Below are positions 1-5,521 of a stretch of 6,895 bases of DNA, piece by piece. The DNA lies in the NCBI GenBank assembly GCA_002294665.1, contig DBFQ01000039.1:4927-11821 (forward strand), read 5' to 3'. This DNA comes from Candidatus Aminicenantes bacterium UBA876 (GTDB lineage Bacteria > Acidobacteriota > Aminicenantia > UBA2199). The notes below the pieces were generated by a model that saw only the letters and a list, made by a program, of their open reading frames with translations, ran no database searches and had not been told where the DNA came from. A program made the position numbers and the translations under genes. How positions within the stretch are numbered: position 1 is the first letter of the stretch; each line of letters starts with the position of its first letter.

Positions 1-45
1 AACAACGCGTCCGGAGCCTGGAGTACGGAAGCCCGCACCACCCGC
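1..45. repeat. 45-bp direct repeat, copy B (window edge)
   Basis: Bases 1-45 match 295-339 with a single difference (T at 24 versus C at 318). The offset is 294 bp, a multiple of three, so both copies encode the same peptide, RVVRASVLQAPDAL, in the phosphatase gene. This copy may extend beyond the left edge. It sits where the phosphatase family would not normally show this sequence, so it is the likely secondary copy. Confidence 0.9.
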
Positions 46-788
46 ATGCCCTGGATATCCAGGGTATAGGCGGTTTCCTCCAACCCGGCCGGCCCGTTCT
101 CCGGCAGGGTGAAATGAGGCCGCCACAGCGGTGTCAAGTCCGTGGGTTGTACCGGGTGCGCCCACCTGTATTCGTGGTTGCCCGGTACCATGAGCTGGGG
201 GATGGATCGGTAGATCCATTCCCCCGCGGTAAACCATTCTCCCCATTGGTCATCCTGCCATGCGCGGGAAACCAGATCGCCGGCGTGCAACATGAACAAC
301 GCGTCCGGAGCCTGGAGCACGGAAGCCCGCACCACCCGCCCGCATTGAGATGCCAGGTCGTTCTGCAGGTCACCGAGAAAGATGAAGCGGAACGCACGGG
401 AACCGGCGGCGGCGGTACGGAACTGGTTCCATTCGCTCCAGTGTTTTTGGGAACCCACACGATAGGCGTACAAGGTGTCCGGTTGCAGGCCGGTAAAAGA
501 TGCGCTGTGCGTCCACACCGTTTCATTTCCACCGGTATCCAACGGGGAACTGACGGCTTTAACCACGACCGCGCCCGCCGGGGACAGGGGAGAGGGGCTT
601 GCCGGTTGAATCTGCGCCATCGATTCGGCGGCCGGTTTTCGCGTCCGCCAGGTGACCGCCGCGGTGGTCGCGGGATCGCCGGACCAGTTCAAAACAAGCC
701 TTTCCGGTGTCGCGTCGAAAGCACGCAATGAATAAAAGCCGATCAACAGCAGAAAAACCAACATAAACGCACGTATTTTTCTCATCAT
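1..788 (-). CDS. Exported purple-acid-phosphatase-like metallophosphoesterase (3' end outside window)
   Basis: The minus-strand frame is open from a start at 788 to the window edge (262 codons seen). Residues 1-23 form a signal peptide: a basic MRKIR start, then a leucine-rich core ending LRA, so the enzyme is probably periplasmic or secreted. Residues 26-127 look like the fibronectin-like N-terminal domain of purple acid phosphatases (PERLVLNW, AVTWRT, LQPDTLYAYRVG). The metallophosphoesterase core follows, with metal-ligand motifs FLGD (D140), HAGD (D171) and PGNHE (N204-H205). The later VxxH and GHxH motifs should lie beyond the edge. Such enzymes hydrolyse phosphate esters at a dinuclear metal centre; the substrate cannot be inferred. 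Starts at 794, 788 and 785 are all in frame after a stop at 803-801; none has a strong ribosome site. Residues 249-262 repeat residues 151-164 almost exactly, where the family normally reads a beta strand ending in a Leu-Asn/Asp-Ser-type sequence, so the gene may be rearranged or misassembled here. Confidence 0.82.
   Translation of the reverse strand, partial: MMRKIRAFMLVFLLLIGFYSLRAFDATPERLVLNWSGDPATTAAVTWRTRKPAAESMAQIQPASPSPLSPAGAVVVKAVSSPLDTGGNETVWTHSASFTGLQPDTLYAYRVGSQKHWSEWNQFRTAAAGSRAFRFIFLGDLQNDLASQCGRVVRASVLQAPDALFMLHAGDLVSRAWQDDQWGEWFTAGEWIYRSIPQLMVPGNHEYRWAHPVQPTDLTPLWRPHFTLPENGPAGLEETAYTLDIQGMRVVRASVLQAPDAL
295..339. repeat. 45-bp direct repeat, copy A (native position)
   Basis: This is the partner of bases 1-45. 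Its peptide lies between the GD(LQND) motif and the HAGD motif of the phosphatase, where a helix ending in 'APDALFMLHAGD' is expected, so this copy looks original. In the gene direction both copies are preceded by ATGCGGG, with four extra bases (CGGG) here. That is a short microhomology at the repeat boundary. Confidence 0.9.
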
Positions 789-816
789 TACCATCCGGAA
801 TCATATTTTAAACTTG

Positions 817-846
817 ATTGTACATCAGGCGGTTACGGCGAAACAA
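817..846 (-). promoter_or_regulatory. Putative promoter of the phosphatase gene
   Basis: Read on the minus strand, TTGTTT (846-841) and TACAAT (822-817) are separated by 18 bp. They resemble sigma70 -35 and -10 boxes and would start transcription near 810, about 16-22 nt before the candidate start codons. The -35 match is weak. Confidence 0.4.
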
Positions 847-938
847 GCTCAATTTTGAACGCAATCGTCGAATGAAAACGACTGGTTGCCGCGGCGCCTG
901 AGGCTGCGGAGAATCCGCATCGGGACAACGTGCTCAGC

Positions 939-968
939 TTGATTGGAAAACAATCCGCATGGTATAGT
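939..968 (+). promoter_or_regulatory. Putative promoter of the marR-transporter unit
   Basis: TTGATT (939-944) and TATAGT (963-968) are 18 bp apart and resemble sigma70 -35 and -10 boxes. The expected start of transcription is near 975, giving a leader of about 54 nt before the regulator's ATG. The -10 box overlaps the first palindromic site, as expected for a repressor-controlled promoter. Confidence 0.5.
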
Positions 969-980
969 TGCTATGCCAAC
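964..980 (-). promoter_or_regulatory. Putative MarR operator 1
   Basis: On the minus strand this reads GTTGGCATAGCAACTAT, with inverted arms GTTG-N6-CAAC (967-980 on the plus strand). It matches the second site (998-1014) at 15 of 17 positions, in inverted orientation. It covers part of the proposed -10 box, so bound repressor would block polymerase. Confidence 0.55.
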
Positions 981-997
981 CAAAAACACATCTATAA

Positions 998-1014
998 GTT
1001 GGCTTACCAACTAT
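998..1014 (+). promoter_or_regulatory. Putative MarR operator 2
   Basis: The site GTTGGCTTACCAACTAT contains a perfect 6-bp inverted repeat, AGTTGG-CTTA-CCAACT (997-1012). Its GTTG-N6-CAAC core is centred 31 bp from that of operator 1, about three helical turns, so both sites lie on the same DNA face. It is located between the proposed transcription start and the regulator's ribosome site. Confidence 0.6.
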
Positions 1015-1016
1015 CC

Positions 1017-1024
1017 GGGAGGGG
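1017..1024 (+). promoter_or_regulatory. Ribosome binding site deciding the marR start
   Basis: GGGAGGGG is a strong Shine-Dalgarno-like stretch 4 nt before the ATG at 1029. It supports this start over the in-frame ATG 33 codons upstream. Confidence 0.7.
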
Positions 1025-1028
1025 CTGT

Positions 1029-1505
1029 ATGGACCAGGGAATCACCCGCCGTATCATGCGCTGCGCAAGGCAGCTGGAACATCTCAGCGGATCAGGCCTT
1101 TCTTCTCAAGGCCTTGGCAGTGGACGCATCCGCCTGTTGCTGGCGGTCCTGCAGAATCCGGGTATCACCCAGGAACAGCTCAGCGCCCACGCAGCGATTG
1201 ACAAGACTACGACCGCCAAAACCGTCTCCCGCCTCGAGCAATTCGGCTATATCCAGCGGCACCGGGATGAAAAGGATCTCAGGCTGAGGCGCCTGTTCCC
1301 CACGGAATTGGCGCTTTCGTTGCGTGCGGACCTGGAGCGGCGCGGGCGCATGATTGAGGAAATTCTGTTGCGGGGATTTCTGGAAACGGAAATCACCCGG
1401 CTTTCCGGCTTCCTTTCCCGCATGCTGGATAACCTCGCGCGCCATGGCGACCAGGACGACTCGGGAATGAATCGCCCGTTATCCCCGGCAACGAAATGGG
1501 ATTGA
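1029..1505 (+). CDS. MarR-family winged-helix transcriptional regulator
   Basis: This 158-residue protein has the length and layout of the MarR family, which are dimeric DNA-binding regulators that usually repress and are released by small ligands or oxidation. Residues 1-40 are the N-terminal dimerisation and first helices. Residues 45-74 carry the winged-helix core (GITQEQLSAHAAIDKTTTAK, then a recognition-helix segment ending SRLEQFGYI). Residues 75-92 are the wing (RHRDEKDLRLRRLFPTELA), including the conserved D-x-R pattern. Residues 100-140 form the C-terminal dimerisation helices. The ATG at 1029 is preferred over an in-frame ATG at 930, because GGGAGGGG (1017-1024) lies 4 nt upstream and the longer version would run through the promoter and operators. 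Two operator-like palindromes just upstream suggest autoregulation. The transporter follows 94 nt later on the same strand and is the likely target. The ligand is unknown. Confidence 0.88.
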   Translation: MDQGITRRIMRCARQLEHLSGSGLSSQGLGSGRIRLLLAVLQNPGITQEQLSAHAAIDKTTTAKTVSRLEQFGYIQRHRDEKDLRLRRLFPTELALSLRADLERRGRMIEEILLRGFLETEITRLSGFLSRMLDNLARHGDQDDSGMNRPLSPATKWD

Positions 1506-1546
1506 GATGTTGAACCGGAAACGGATTCTGTGATAAGGTCGTTTCT

Positions 1547-1578
1547 GATTCCTCTTCCGGTACGGATATTGAGGAATC
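1547..1578 (+). repeat. 8-bp inverted repeat before the transporter
   Basis: GATTCCTC (1547-1554) and GAGGAATC (1571-1578) are perfect complements around a 16-nt loop. The hairpin ends 21 nt before the transporter's ATG and its right arm contains GAGG. It could be a leader hairpin affecting expression of the second gene, or a protein-binding palindrome, or chance. No U-tract follows, so it is not an intrinsic terminator. Confidence 0.4.
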
Positions 1579-1599
1579 CGAGGGAAAAAGGCGCCGGCG

Positions 1600-3372
1600 A
1601 TGGCATTTGAATTCTGGTATACCTTGATCCTGCTGATGGCGATGACCGTCATCCTGATCCGCGAATGGATCGACATTGAATTAACGGTCGTGACCGTTTT
1701 GCTTTTACTGGTCATCGGCGGCGTCATCAATGTCAAGGAAGCGGTCCGCGGTTTCTCGAACGCCGGGGTGATATCGATCGGCCTGCTTTTCATGTTGGCC
1801 GGCGCCATGCAAAGCAGCGGTTTGTTGCCTTATCTGAACCGCCTGATCCTGGGAAACTCCCCTGCAGCGGGCCTGCGCCGCAAACTCGTGCGCCTGCTCT
1901 TCCCCGTCACACTGATTTCCGCTTTCATGAACAACACTCCGGTAGTGGCCATGCTGATCCCGTCCATCAAGAAATGGTGCCAGGAACACAATATTTCCGT
2001 TTCCCATTTTTTGCTGCCCTTATCCTACGCGGCCATCCTGGGAGGCATGTGCACACTCATCGGTACCAGTACCAACCTGATCATTCACGGTCTGCTGATC
2101 GAGAACGGCTACAAGGGGTTGGATTTTTTTGAAATTTCACGCATCGGTATTCCCGCGGCCCTGTTCGGTCTCGCGTACCTGCTGCTGGGGGGGTACCGCC
2201 TGCTGCCGCAACGCCGCGAACCGATCTCGCAATTGAACCGGCGCCTGCGTGAATTCGTGGTGGAGATGAAGGTGGGGGAGGGCTACGCGGGGATCGGACG
2301 CAGCGTGGAGGCGGCCGGGCTGCGCCACCTGCAGGGACTGTTCCTGTTCCAGATCCAGCGGGGCGACAGCATCCTGGCCCCGGCGCGGCCGGATGAAACC
2401 ATCTGCGACGGAGACCGGCTTTTCTTTACCGGTATCCCGGAAACGATTATCGAATTGCAGCGGGTTCCCGGCCTGCAACCGGCCAAAACGATTCAGTTCA
2501 ACCTGGGATCCGATCGACCCAACCGCGTCTGTACGTTTGAAGCCGTCATCCCGGCGAGTTCCGCCCTGGTGGGAAAGAAAGTCCGCGACTCCGATTTCCG
2601 CGGGCGCTATGGCGCGGTGATCCTGGCCATCCATCGCGGCGGCGAACGGATCGAAAATAAAATCGGCAACATCGTGCTGCACCCGGGTGATGCCCTGCTG
2701 GTGCTCGCCGACCACGAGTTCTCGGAACGCTGGCCGCATGCATCCGATTTCTACCTGGTTTCCCCGCCCAAGCCCTTTGATCACCGCCACCCATACCGGA
2801 AATGGATTACGGGCGGGGCTTTTCTTTCCATGGTCGTTTTATCGGCCACGGGAATACTGCCACTGGTGCTCGCCGCCGCTTCCGCGGCGGTCGTGTTGAG
2901 TTTATCCGGATGCGTTTCGGCCAAAAACGTGAGCATGGATTGGAAGGTGCTGATCATCATCGCCTCCATGTTCGGAATCGCCGCCGCCATGCAGAACTCC
3001 GGGCTGGCCGAATACTTTGCCTGGAAAATCGTGGTGGTGGGTCGCCATTTCGGCAGTTTCGGCGTGTTGTGCGGCGTATACCTCCTCACCAGCCTGTTCA
3101 ATACGGTGATCACCAGTAACGCCACATCCGTGCTTTTCTTTCCCATCGCCATCAGCGCGGCCGGCTCCGTCGGCGCCGACGTTCATCCTTTTGCACTGGC
3201 GGTGATCATTTCCGCGGCCGCATCTTTTGCTTCTCCCATCTCGTACCAGACCAACCTCATGGTATACGGCCCCGGCGGATACCGATTCTCGGATTACCTG
3301 AAACTGGGAATTCCCCTTCAGTTGCTCATCGCCGTGATCGCCCTTGGCCTGATCCATTACTTTTACCTCTGA
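1600..3372 (+). CDS. SLC13/DASS-type anion permease with two RCK-C (TrkA-C) domains
   Basis: This 590-residue inner-membrane protein belongs to the bacterial SLC13 (divalent anion:Na+ symporter)/ArsB-NhaD-like group of about 600 residues that includes E. coli YfbS. N-terminal membrane segments span roughly residues 5-200, with family motifs NNTPVVAMLIP (111-121) and GTSTNL (155-160). A cytoplasmic insert at 205-395 holds two TrkA-C-like domains, about 215-290 (ending DGDRLFFTG) and 310-390 (ending HPGDALLVLA), which normally bind ligands and gate transport. The second membrane half covers about 400-590, with the matching motifs SNATSVLFFPIA (506-517) and SYQTNLMVYGPGGY (548-561). These two motif pairs reflect the inverted-repeat fold. 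Sulfate, dicarboxylates and other anions are known family substrates; the one here cannot be decided. The ATG at 1600 follows an AAAAAGG stretch at 8-nt spacing. It lies 94 nt after the MarR gene, with no terminator seen between, so it is the probable regulated partner. Confidence 0.85.
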   Translation: MAFEFWYTLILLMAMTVILIREWIDIELTVVTVLLLLVIGGVINVKEAVRGFSNAGVISIGLLFMLAGAMQSSGLLPYLNRLILGNSPAAGLRRKLVRLLFPVTLISAFMNNTPVVAMLIPSIKKWCQEHNISVSHFLLPLSYAAILGGMCTLIGTSTNLIIHGLLIENGYKGLDFFEISRIGIPAALFGLAYLLLGGYRLLPQRREPISQLNRRLREFVVEMKVGEGYAGIGRSVEAAGLRHLQGLFLFQIQRGDSILAPARPDETICDGDRLFFTGIPETIIELQRVPGLQPAKTIQFNLGSDRPNRVCTFEAVIPASSALVGKKVRDSDFRGRYGAVILAIHRGGERIENKIGNIVLHPGDALLVLADHEFSERWPHASDFYLVSPPKPFDHRHPYRKWITGGAFLSMVVLSATGILPLVLAAASAAVVLSLSGCVSAKNVSMDWKVLIIIASMFGIAAAMQNSGLAEYFAWKIVVVGRHFGSFGVLCGVYLLTSLFNTVITSNATSVLFFPIAISAAGSVGADVHPFALAVIISAAASFASPISYQTNLMVYGPGGYRFSDYLKLGIPLQLLIAVIALGLIHYFYL

Positions 3373-3409
3373 CTCCCCTTTACCGCCCCGGCCGGCCTTT
3401 TTCTGGAAA

Positions 3410-3438
3410 TTGTCCTGCAAACATTTTTCTGGCAGAAT
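3410..3438 (+). promoter_or_regulatory. Putative promoter ending 6 nt before the small ORF
   Basis: TTGTCC (3410-3415) and CAGAAT (3433-3438) are 17 bp apart, and TG at 3430-3431 makes the -10 box an extended one. Transcription would start at or next to the ATG at 3445, giving a leaderless or nearly leaderless mRNA. The -35 match is weak. Confidence 0.4.
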
Positions 3439-3444
3439 GTGGCC

Positions 3445-3717
3445 ATGAACCACCAATCCACCATCACGATTCTGGTTTTATTGATTGTTAGCGATGCCGG
3501 AATCTGTGCCGCAACCGGGGTTTTTTCCGGCGGCGGGCCGGGCCCGTACACGCCTAAAAACATCCGTGGACAAACGGTCGATATTCACGGTTGCGGAATC
3601 TACCGTCACATGTCCGGAGACGTGGCGGTTCAGGGCATCGGGCAGGACTGGATCACAATGGTACTGGGGCTACCGCTGCTGCGCAGGATCTCCGCTCATG
3701 AAAAGCGGATACGTTGA
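3445..3717 (+). pseudogene. Short membrane-protein N-terminus, probably a truncated remnant
   Basis: This ORF encodes 90 residues from ATG 3445; a GTG at 3439 is also possible, but has a poorer context. Residues 1-25 form a hydrophobic signal or anchor (TITILVLLIVSDAGICAATG). The following stretch (about 25-78) contains PYTPKNIRGQTVDIHGCGIY, then HMSGDVAVQGIGQDWIT and GLPLL. From memory this resembles the first 90 or so residues of larger uncharacterised multi-pass membrane proteins, which share an 'RG..V.I.G.G.YR...D...QGI.QD..T...PLL' pattern and then continue with several membrane segments. Here the protein instead ends RRISAHEKRIR and stops, with no such segments in any frame before the tRNA. 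I infer a 3' truncation, but a genuine small exported protein cannot be excluded. Its stop codon lies inside the -35 box of the tRNA promoter. Confidence 0.45.
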
Positions 3718-3742
3718 CGACCGGCGCCCCCTCTGTTAGAAT
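3714..3742 (+). promoter_or_regulatory. Promoter of the tRNA-Ser gene
   Basis: TTGACG (3714-3719) and TAGAAT (3737-3742) are separated by exactly 17 bp and match sigma70 consensus at 5 of 6 positions each. Transcription would begin near 3749, a few bases before the mature tRNA end at 3756. The -35 box overlaps the stop codon of the preceding small ORF. Confidence 0.7.
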
Positions 3743-3755
3743 CCAGGTTGCTCGC

Positions 3756-3845
3756 GGAGGGATGGCAGAGCGGTTGAATGCGGCGGTCTTGAAAACCGTT
3801 GGCCTTTCACGAGGCCCGTGGGTTCGAATCCTACTCCCTCCGCCA
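3756..3845 (+). tRNA. tRNA-Ser(UGA)
   Basis: A complete class II tRNA can be folded. The acceptor stem GGAGGGA (3756-3762) pairs with TCCCTCC (3835-3841), followed by discriminator G (3842) and an encoded CCA (3843-3845). The anticodon arm is GCGGT-CTTGAAA-ACCGT (3783-3799), with anticodon TGA at 3790-3792, which reads serine UCA and related UCN codons. The long variable arm pairs GGCCT with AGGCC, as expected for serine tRNAs. The T arm is GTGGG-TTCGAAT-CCTAC. Both the G73 discriminator and the long variable arm support serine identity. It has its own promoter. No repeat of its 3' end is seen in the window, so there is no sign that it served as an integration site here. Confidence 0.97.
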
Positions 3846-4023
3846 TTCATTTCCAGCCGGCCGCGGTACAATCACTCCGGGAACATTGCATCGGAACCCG
3901 TGTGCAGAATCGAACTTTCCAGAGTGAGAGATCCGGCGTCAAACGGATGGTCTGTGTCGGATCACCAGCGGCCGCCGGGAGCGAAAGGGTTTGAAAACTC
4001 ATATCGCCTCGCGCGTCGAGATC

Positions 4024-4032
4024 TGCTACAAT
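4024..4032 (+). promoter_or_regulatory. Extended -10 box at the start of the HAD-fet operon
   Basis: TGCTACAAT is a TGn extended -10 motif whose last base is 7 nt before the ATG at 4040. No matching -35 box lies at the right distance, which extended -10 promoters can tolerate. If used, the transcript would begin at or one base before that ATG and be leaderless. Confidence 0.4.
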
Positions 4033-4039
4033 GGCATCC

Positions 4040-4858
4040 ATGCAATCGGCTTCCATACCCAGACTGGTCGCATCGGACCTGGGGGGCACCCTGGTTCCCC
4101 CGAGAGCCGACTCCCTGCCTTCCGCCACCATCGCCGTATTGGACACGATCATGGCCGCGGGAGTGGCTGTCGCACTGGTAACCGGGTTCAACCTGCACAC
4201 GGCAAATCGCATGGTTGCGGGCCTGAACGGCTCGCCCTGGCTGCTGGTTCAGAACGGCACCCTGGCCACCAGGTGCGGCAGGATCGCCTGGGAACATGGC
4301 CTGGCTGTGGATGAAGCGGAAAAACTGGTACGAAGGCTCGAGGCATTGGAAATCCCGGTTGTGGTCTACCGCAGCCTGTCCCGGGGCGGCAGACCCGAAT
4401 ACCGCGGCTTCGGCCTGTTCCGCCGCGGCGCTCCATTCCGGCCCGTGCCGGGATTCACTGATTTCTCCGGCATTACCGGGGTATCGACCCAGATCGGCAA
4501 CGACAGGGTGGGGGAGGTGACGGCCGCCTTGAACGGCAGCCTGCCCATGAATTCCCGCCTGATTTCTTCCCGCGGCAATACCCGTACCTGGCTTGAAGTC
4601 ACCCCTTTCCATGCACGTAAAGACCAGGCGTTGAAACGGCTCTGCAGCGAACTTGACATCGACCCGGCGGATGTCATCTATTTCGGTGACAACGTCAACG
4701 ACCTCGAAGCGCTGGAGATGGTCGGATTCCCGCGCGTGGTGGCCGACGGACTGCCGGAACTGCGCCGCATCTATCCGCAGGTCGCCGCCAGTGTTCACCA
4801 GGGGCCGGCCCGCGAGCTGGCCCGCATCTATGGACTGGCAGACATCCCCGGCCTGTAA
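4040..4858 (+). CDS. HAD-superfamily IIB (Cof-like) protein with altered catalytic motif I
   Basis: The protein has 272 residues from ATG 4040, or 275 from ATG 4031; residue numbers here use the longer form. It has the length and motif order of Cof/HAD-IIB proteins, which are cytoplasmic Mg-dependent phosphatases for sugar phosphates and similar small molecules. Motif I is SDLGGTL (nucleophile D16), motif II is VTG (T51), the IIB cap lies at about 85-190, motif III is K197 in HARKDQAL, and motif IV is GDNVNDLEAL (D220, N223, D224). The usual motif I is DxDGT, and here the second aspartate, the general acid/base, is glycine (G18). Ordinary phosphatase turnover is therefore doubtful, although the nucleophile and metal ligands remain. 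ATG 4031 overlaps the extended -10 box and ATG 4040 fits a leaderless start, so 4040 is preferred with modest confidence. The fetA-like gene begins 9 nt after the stop, so the protein is translated from the same mRNA as the exporter genes. Confidence 0.85.
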   Translation: MQSASIPRLVASDLGGTLVPPRADSLPSATIAVLDTIMAAGVAVALVTGFNLHTANRMVAGLNGSPWLLVQNGTLATRCGRIAWEHGLAVDEAEKLVRRLEALEIPVVVYRSLSRGGRPEYRGFGLFRRGAPFRPVPGFTDFSGITGVSTQIGNDRVGEVTAALNGSLPMNSRLISSRGNTRTWLEVTPFHARKDQALKRLCSELDIDPADVIYFGDNVNDLEALEMVGFPRVVADGLPELRRIYPQVAASVHQGPARELARIYGLADIPGL

Positions 4859-4867
4859 ACAAAGAAG

Positions 4868-5521
4868 ATGGCAAGCGATATCATCCTGAAACTGCAAAGC
4901 ATCCAGGTACAATACGACGATACCCCGGTTCTGCAGGGAATCGATCTGAACGTGGCCAGAGGGGACCGGATTTGGATTCATGGCCCCACGGGCGGCGGCA
5001 AAACCACTCTACTGAAAGTCTTGTTCTGCGCGGAGTTTTTCAGCGGCAGCCTGCTGTATCAGAACCGCCCCGTCGAACCTGCCTGCCTGGAGGTTTATCG
5101 CTCCCGATTGGGATTTGTCTCCCAGAAGATTCCCGATTTCGACTGCGATGTCGACGAGGTACTGCAATATCCATTCCATTTCCGTGCCAACCGCCGACTG
5201 CCGTTTCCCCACGCGCGTGCCATGGAACTGCTCAGCGAACTCAGGTTCGACAGGGATATCCTCGCCCGGAGATTCTCAGACCTCTCGGGCGGGGAGAAAC
5301 AGCGCCTGATGGTGTTACTGATGCTGCTCATCAACCGCCCGATTTTCCTCCTGGACGAAGTAACCGCAGCCCTTGACCCCGATAATATCGAAACCGTGAT
5401 CCGCCTGCTGACCGCATCCGCAGAACGCACCATAATATCGGTATCCCACGATACGGTGTGGAAAAATTATTGCAGCCGGTCATTGTCCATGCAGGCGGGA
5501 CGTCTGCGGGAGGCCCGGTAA
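4868..5521 (+). CDS. fetA: FetA-type ABC transporter ATP-binding protein
   Basis: This 217-residue protein is a complete single-domain ABC ATPase of the FetA (YbbL) type; the E. coli protein has a similar length. Visible motifs are Walker A GPTGGGKTT (39-47), Q-loop glutamine Q86 in FVSQK, signature LSGGE (139-143), Walker B PIFLLDE (158-164) with catalytic E164, D-loop ALD (168-170) and switch histidine H194 in SVSHD. It should act at the cytoplasmic face of the inner membrane, powering the permease encoded immediately downstream. In E. coli, FetA-FetB exports iron and protects against iron-linked oxidative stress; that function is inferred here from the pairing. The ATG at 4868 has an AAAGAAG stretch directly upstream. 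The stop codon TAA shares its last base with the fetB start, giving 1-nt overlap and likely coupled translation. Confidence 0.88.
   Translation: MASDIILKLQSIQVQYDDTPVLQGIDLNVARGDRIWIHGPTGGGKTTLLKVLFCAEFFSGSLLYQNRPVEPACLEVYRSRLGFVSQKIPDFDCDVDEVLQYPFHFRANRRLPFPHARAMELLSELRFDRDILARRFSDLSGGEKQRLMVLLMLLINRPIFLLDEVTAALDPDNIETVIRLLTASAERTIISVSHDTVWKNYCSRSLSMQAGRLREAR
5508..5513 (+). promoter_or_regulatory. Ribosome binding site deciding the fetB start
   Basis: GGGAGG lies inside the end of the fetA reading frame, 7 nt before the ATG at 5521. It supports this start over the in-frame ATG at 5458, which would add 21 unusual residues and overlap fetA by 64 nt. Confidence 0.7.

Noticed and set aside
114..731. 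205-residue plus-strand ORF opposite the phosphatase
   Set aside because: The minus strand encodes a signal peptide and metallophosphoesterase motifs here. The plus-strand product is Arg/Gly/Pro-rich and featureless.
930..1028. Longer N-terminus for the MarR protein (ATG at 930)
   Set aside because: It would translate through the proposed promoter and both operators, has no ribosome site, and adds residues unlike the family; ATG 1029 has a strong site.
3388..3403. GGCCGGCC followed by five T as a terminator of the transporter gene
   Set aside because: The palindrome leaves no loop of at least three bases, so no stable intrinsic terminator hairpin forms before the T run.
3756..3845. tRNA-Ser as an integration (att) site for a mobile element
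   Set aside because: No second copy of its 3' end and no integrase or phage gene is present in the window.
3930..3963. GATCCG...CGGATC inverted repeat after the tRNA
   Set aside because: Six-base arms around a 22-nt loop are expected by chance, and nothing links it to a start, stop or T-tract.
3714..4181. 155-residue plus-strand ORF
   Set aside because: It runs straight through the tRNA-Ser gene and into the HAD gene in another frame.
3962..4981. 339-residue minus-strand ORF
   Set aside because: It lies antisense to the HAD gene and the start of fetA, which show clear catalytic motifs in order. Its own translation is rich in Gln, His, Gly and Arg without recognisable domains, typical of an antisense shadow in GC-rich DNA.
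5458..5520. Longer N-terminus for FetB (ATG at 5458)
   Set aside because: It overlaps fetA by 64 nt; the added residues are not membrane-like, and ATG 5521 has GGGAGG and a typical TAATG junction.
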